Assembly: GCA_902493345.1 (NCBI GenBank)
Contig: CABUPM010000045.1
Coordinates: forward strand, 1 to 19,132
DNA from: an uncultured Eubacteriales bacterium
GTDB taxonomy: Bacteria; Bacillota; Clostridia; Lachnospirales; Bianqueaceae
Length of the DNA stretch: 19,132 nucleotides
Direction of reading: 5' to 3'
Shown: in pieces, positions 15,209 to 19,132 of the stretch
Numbering within the stretch: the first letter of the stretch is position 1
Layout: every line of letters starts with the position of its first letter
Position numbers and translations under genes: made by a program
Notes under the pieces: generated by a model
What the model was told of the DNA's origin: nothing
The model's database searches: none
Seen by the model: only the letters and a program-made list of their open reading frames with translations

Positions 15209-16239
15209 TGAAGCAATTTATGAATACTCTTTTTGTCACATCGGAGGATGTATATCTGTCCCTGGATGGGGAGAACGTGGTGGCCAACCGTGAGGGCAAT
15301 GTGGTGGCACGGTACCCTCTGCACACACTGCAAAGTATTGTGTCGTTCTCTTACTCCGGGGCATCTCCGGCGCTGATGGGAGCCTGTGCCGAGAAAAAAA
15401 TCGGCTTGGCTTTCTGTTCGCCGCGGGGACGATTCTTAGCACGGGTCTCCGGATCCGCACAGGGGAATGTCCTGCTGCACCGGATGCAGTACCGTGTAGC
15501 GGATGATCCGATGCAAAGCTGCCGGATTGCGAAAAATATGATCTTTGGTAAAGTGTATAATGCGAGGTGGAGCATTGAGCGTATGCGGCGGGATCATGCC
15601 ATGCGCATCGATGAGAAGCGTTTTGCCGCAGTATCCGCCAGGCTTCAGGGGCTGCTTCCGCAGATTGCAGAAGAGACGACACTGGATAGCCTGCGGGGAC
15701 TGGAAGGAATCGGCGCGGCCGCCTATTTCAGTGTGTTGGACGACATGATATTGCAAGGGAAAGAAACATTCTTTTTCCACGAACGAAGCCGTCGTCCGCC
15801 CATGGATGCGTTCAATGCGCTGCTCTCTTTCGCATATGTTCTGCTGGCGCACGATTGCGCTTCCGCACTGGAAAGCGTCGGCCTGGATGCCTATGTAGGC
15901 TATCTGCATCGGGACCGACCGGGCCGGGAGTCCCTGGCGCTGGATCTGATGGAGGAACTGCGGCCCTGCCTTGCGGATCGTTTTGTCCTGACATTAATCA
16001 ATAACCGTATCATGAAAGCGGATAGCTTTGAGTTCCGCGAAAGCGGGGCCGTGCTGCTCACGGATGATGGACGTAAGACATTTGTACAGAAATGGCAGGA
16101 ACGAAAAAAGGAGACGATTACGCATCCGTATCTGGAAGAAAAAGTGCCCTGGGGATTGGTGCCATATGTGCAAAGCCTGTTATTGGCACGGTACTTGCGC
16201 GGCGATCTGGATGGATACCCTCCGTTTTTGTGGAAGTGA
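15205..16239 (+). CDS. cas1c: Cas1 integrase (type I-C)
   Basis: A 344-residue Cas1. Probable metal ligands are Glu167 in LRGLEGIGAAAYF, His235 in VGYLHRDRPGR and Glu250 in LDLMEELRP. The segment PPMDAFNALLSFAYVLL matches the conserved central block. With Cas2 it forms the integrase that adds spacers at the leader end. Start is ATG 15205 or the adjacent ATG 15208; GGAG at 15196-15199 allows either. The end of cas4 overlaps this start. Length and motifs are normal. Confidence 0.95.
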   Translation: MMKQFMNTLFVTSEDVYLSLDGENVVANREGNVVARYPLHTLQSIVSFSYSGASPALMGACAEKKIGLAFCSPRGRFLARVSGSAQGNVLLHRMQYRVADDPMQSCRIAKNMIFGKVYNARWSIERMRRDHAMRIDEKRFAAVSARLQGLLPQIAEETTLDSLRGLEGIGAAAYFSVLDDMILQGKETFFFHERSRRPPMDAFNALLSFAYVLLAHDCASALESVGLDAYVGYLHRDRPGRESLALDLMEELRPCLADRFVLTLINNRIMKADSFEFRESGAVLLTDDGRKTFVQKWQERKKETITHPYLEEKVPWGLVPYVQSLLLARYLRGDLDGYPPFLWK

Positions 16240-16246
16240 GGTTCCT

Positions 16247-16537
16247 ATGTTGGTTTTAATTACTTACGATGTTAATACGGAGGACGCGGCTGGGAAAAGC
16301 CGCTTGCGGAAGATCGCAAAACAGTGCGTAAATTATGGCCAACGGGTACAGAATTCTGTATTTGAATGCCTGTTAGATCCGGCGCAATGCCGCAGCCTTC
16401 AGCATAAACTTTGCCAGATCATGGACGAGGAAAAGGATAGTTTACGGTTTTATTATCTGGGAAAACAGTATGAGAAAAAGATAGAACACTTTGGCTGCAA
16501 ACCGACGTATATGCCGGAGGACCCGATGATTGTGTAA
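16247..16537 (+). CDS. cas2: Cas2 (type I-C)
   Basis: A 96-residue ferredoxin-fold protein with the canonical N-terminal LITYDVNTED (Asp8) and the VQNSVFECLLDPAQ block. It forms the dimeric core of the Cas1-Cas2 integrase. The ATG at 16247 follows GAGGT and lies 7 nt after the cas1 stop. The open frame continues upstream of it inside cas1, but that extension is an artefact. It is the last gene of the operon. No convincing terminator separates it from the CRISPR leader, so some transcription may run into the array. Confidence 0.94.
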   Translation: MLVLITYDVNTEDAAGKSRLRKIAKQCVNYGQRVQNSVFECLLDPAQCRSLQHKLCQIMDEEKDSLRFYYLGKQYEKKIEHFGCKPTYMPEDPMIV

Positions 16538-16706
16538 TGCGAAGCATAAGCGTACATAAATTCCCGGGTGGGTTCGCACGCCATATTTGAGGATTTCTTT
16601 GATGAATTCCCGGTAAAAAAGGTTTTGAAAGGGTTTCCCTTTCGAAAAAATGAAGTTTTTTGTTTGTTTTCGCAAAAACACACAGAGAAATTTGTGTATT
16701 TTTGCT
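16538..16706 (+). promoter_or_regulatory. CRISPR leader
   Basis: A 169-nt non-coding stretch between cas2 and the first repeat. Its second half is A/T-rich. It contains a direct repeat of AATTCCCGG (16559-16567 and 16605-16613) and an 11-bp hairpin at 16623-16647 (stem GAAAGGG/CCCTTTC extended by T:A pairs, loop TTT). Its place next to repeat 1 and the strand of the repeat mark it as the leader. I could not fix a promoter. Confidence 0.8.
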
Positions 16707-19132
16707 GTCACGCCCCACACGGGGCGTGTGGATTGAAATAGGATTTTATATATTGCCTGTTTCACTGTATCCGTCACGCCCCACACGGGGCGTGTGGATT
16801 GAAATTGAAATAGACACAAAACAGGGATTCTGCAATGTGTCACGCCCCACACGGGGCGTGTGGATTGAAATAAATATCCTGATAATTTACACAACACTTC
16901 GGAGTAGTCACGCCCCACACGGGGCGTGTGGATTGAAATATTTTTTTCCCGTGTAGGGCTGCTTGGATCGCAGGTCACGCCCCACACGGGGCGTGTGGAT
17001 TGAAATCAGAGATCAGAGAAAAACTTGCTCACAGTCTCCCAGTCACGCCCCACACGGGGCGTGTGGATTGAAATACCGCTCCGCCAATGGCGTTAGAAAT
17101 CGTCGTAGTCACGCCCCACACGGGGCGTGTGGATTGAAATCCCAGCGAAGACGCCGCATCTACCTTGTCGCAGATGTCACGCCCCACACGGGGCGTGTGG
17201 ATTGAAATATACCAAGATGGGAGTGGAGACGATGGAACTATGTCACGCCCCACACGGGGCGTGTGGATTGAAATACTCCGGTGGATCCGGAGACAGTGTA
17301 CGATGATGTCACGCCCCACACGGGGCGTGTGGATTGAAATGCCTGTCTGCTCGGAAATCCACTGTATTCTGATGTCACGCCCCACACGGGGCGTGTGGAT
17401 TGAAATTGAACACCTCTGCACTCTGTAGCCTGGATCTGGAGTCACGCCCCACACGGGGCGTGTGGATTGAAATCAGAAGGAAGAGCGGCAAGCACGGAAA
17501 GCCGCTCGCGTCACGCCCCACACGGGGCGTGTGGATTGAAATCCCGAACTGGTTAAAGCCCGTGAATTTTCCCGTGACGTCACGCCCCACACGGGGCGTG
17601 TGGATTGAAATGTAGCTTTGCTGTCAACGCCTATCGTAGCCTTATGGTCACGCCCCACACGGGGCGTGTGGATTGAAATATGAAGTACAGCCTAATGGTA
17701 CATGTAAGTATCGTCACGCCCCACACGGGGCGTGTGGATTGAAATAACAAGTTTCCGGATCAGCTCCCAGGCTGCGTAAACGTCACGCCCCACACGGGGC
17801 GTGTGGATTGAAATATTACGACGGGCGGTTTTGTCGGGATTAATCCTGTCACGCCCCACACGGGGCGTGTGGATTGAAATTCTCCGCCATCCTCCACGAT
17901 GGCCTGCAGGATCGCTGTCACGCCCCACACGGGGCGTGTGGATTGAAATACTCTAAATCGTCTCTGGCGGGCTCCAGTGCATCCACGTCACGCCCCACAC
18001 GGGGCGTGTGGATTGAAATCAACATATCATTAGACATATTTTCCTTGGCCTCGGTCACGCCCCACACGGGGCGTGTGGATTGAAATAAAATTACAATCCG
18101 ATGCTCTTTAGCACCCACGCTGTCACGCCCCACACGGGGCGTGTGGATTGAAATAGTCGCCGGAGCCGGATACTCCGGCAATGGCGCAACGTGTCACGCC
18201 CCACACGGGGCGTGTGGATTGAAATTTAACTATTTTACGACGCCGGACGACTTTGGGGACGTCACGCCCCACACGGGGCGTGTGGATTGAAATTTCCTCC
18301 TCAATCTTTTCGATTACTCTGTCAGCCGTCACGCCCCACACGGGGCGTGTGGATTGAAATGGCTTCTGCCTGCGCCCGGATGATGTCTCCAAAGGTCGTC
18401 ACGCCCCACACGGGGCGTGTGGATTGAAATTCACCTCCTTTCAAAATTACAATCTGATGCTCTTGTCACGCCCCACACGGGGCGTGTGGATTGAAATCCC
18501 GACACGCTTTTCTATCACCTCGTCCAGCAAAAGTCACGCCCCACACGGGGCGTGTGGATTGAAATGCAAGCACTTATACGGGGACAGGTACGCCAACATA
18601 GTCACGCCCCACACGGGGCGTGTGGATTGAAATTCCGCTGACATATTGGCCGCGCCGTATGCGTTAGTGGTCACGCCCCACACGGGGCGTGTGGATTGAA
18701 ATATGAAGCCTGGTTTATCCGCTTTATAATATCTAGTGTCACGCCCCACACGGGGCGTGTGGATTGAAATCCGGAGCGGACGGAGAGCTTGATTTTACCG
18801 AGTTGTCACGCCCCACACGGGGCGTGTGGATTGAAATGCTTCTTCTCCTTTTTTCAAGGAGGAGAATATATGACGTCACGCCCCACACGGGGCGTGTGGA
18901 TTGAAATTCCGCGTGCTGTGGCGTGGGCCTTGATTTCCGCCCTGTCACGCCCCACACGGGGCGTGTGGATTGAAATGTCTCCGCGCTCCAGGCCGATTGA
19001 TACGTACCCGGTCACGCCCCACACGGGGCGTGTGGATTGAAATTTCAGGAGGTGAGATGATGCCAGTATCAAAAGCCGTCACGCCCCACACGGGGCGTGT
19101 GGATTGAAATAAAATTACAATCCGATGCTCTT
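16707..19132 (+). CRISPR. Type I-C CRISPR array, 36 repeats visible, continues past the window
   Basis: Thirty-six copies of a 33-nt repeat appear identical by eye. It begins GTCACGCCCC and ends TGTGGATTGAAAT. CACGCCCC/GGGGCGTG forms an 8-bp hairpin with loop ACAC, leaving the 11-nt 3' tail TGGATTGAAAT, the size of a Cas5c crRNA handle. Repeats start at 16707, 16773, 16839, 16907, 16974, 17042, 17108, 17176, 17242, 17308, 17374, 17441, 17510, 17579, 17647, 17713, 17782, 17848, 17917, 17987, 18054, 18122, 18193, 18261, 18328, 18398, 18465, 18533, 18601, 18670, 18738, 18805, 18875, 18944, 19011 and 19078. Spacers are 33-38 nt. The leader is on the left, so the newest spacers are at low coordinates. 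The last visible spacer (from 19111) is cut by the window edge. No degenerate terminal repeat is seen. Confidence 0.99.

Noticed and set aside
16806..16838. Spacer 2 begins TGAAAT, repeating the end of the CRISPR repeat
   Set aside because: Six bases can match by chance; the flanking repeat is intact and the spacer has normal length, so no slippage is needed.
16660..19072. Many small open frames through the array giving repeated peptides such as SRPTRGVWIEI and FQSTRPVWGVT
   Set aside because: They are translations of the CRISPR repeat in several frames on both strands and have no ribosome sites of their own.

Overview
The window looks like a chromosomal segment of a Gram-positive Clostridia-type bacterium (Lachnospiraceae or Oscillospiraceae-like is my inference). 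The reasons are strong AAAGGAGG-type ribosome sites, TTGACA/TATAAT promoters with 17-bp spacers, an FMN riboswitch before a ribU-type ECF transporter gene, a tsaE-tsaB-rimI cluster, and a type I-C CRISPR-Cas locus. Base composition is moderate.

Layout. (1) 1-626: the 3' part of a PD-(D/E)xK nuclease-like gene that runs off the left edge. (2) 695-1044: five tandem copies of a ~74-bp unit, each a long palindrome plus linker, with no gene. (3) 1096-3661, minus strand: a TldD/TldE (PmbA) metallopeptidase pair with its own promoter and terminator. (4) 3838-5264, plus strand: two tandem paralogous esterase-family proteins; the first has Asp where the nucleophilic Ser should be. A bidirectional terminator follows. 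(5) 5311-6188, minus strand: ribU with FMN riboswitch, attenuator and promoter. (6) 6288-8678, plus strand: a membrane/coiled-coil protein of unknown function, then tsaE, tsaB and rimI, all joined by ATGA overlaps and ended by a terminator. (7) 8730-16537: a complete type I-C cas operon in the order cas3 (HD part), cas3 (helicase part), cas5c, cas8c with an internal cas11c, cas7c, cas4, cas1, cas2. (8) 16538-16706: leader. (9) 16707 to the right edge: a CRISPR array with 36 repeats visible, continuing out of the window.

How the genes work together. Cas5c should cut the pre-crRNA at the base of the repeat hairpin, leaving an 11-nt 5' handle. Cas5c, Cas7c, Cas8c and Cas11c form Cascade; Cas3 degrades the target; Cas1, Cas2 and Cas4 acquire spacers. 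The least ordinary points are these. Cas3 is split into two overlapping reading frames. Cas11c has a near-ideal internal ribosome site. Three spacers derive from one short target region, and one of them exposes the TTC motif flanking the other two. The ~74-bp palindromic array and the Asp-for-Ser esterase also stand out. I did not find a wholly new system; the CRISPR part is a recognisable subtype with unusual details.
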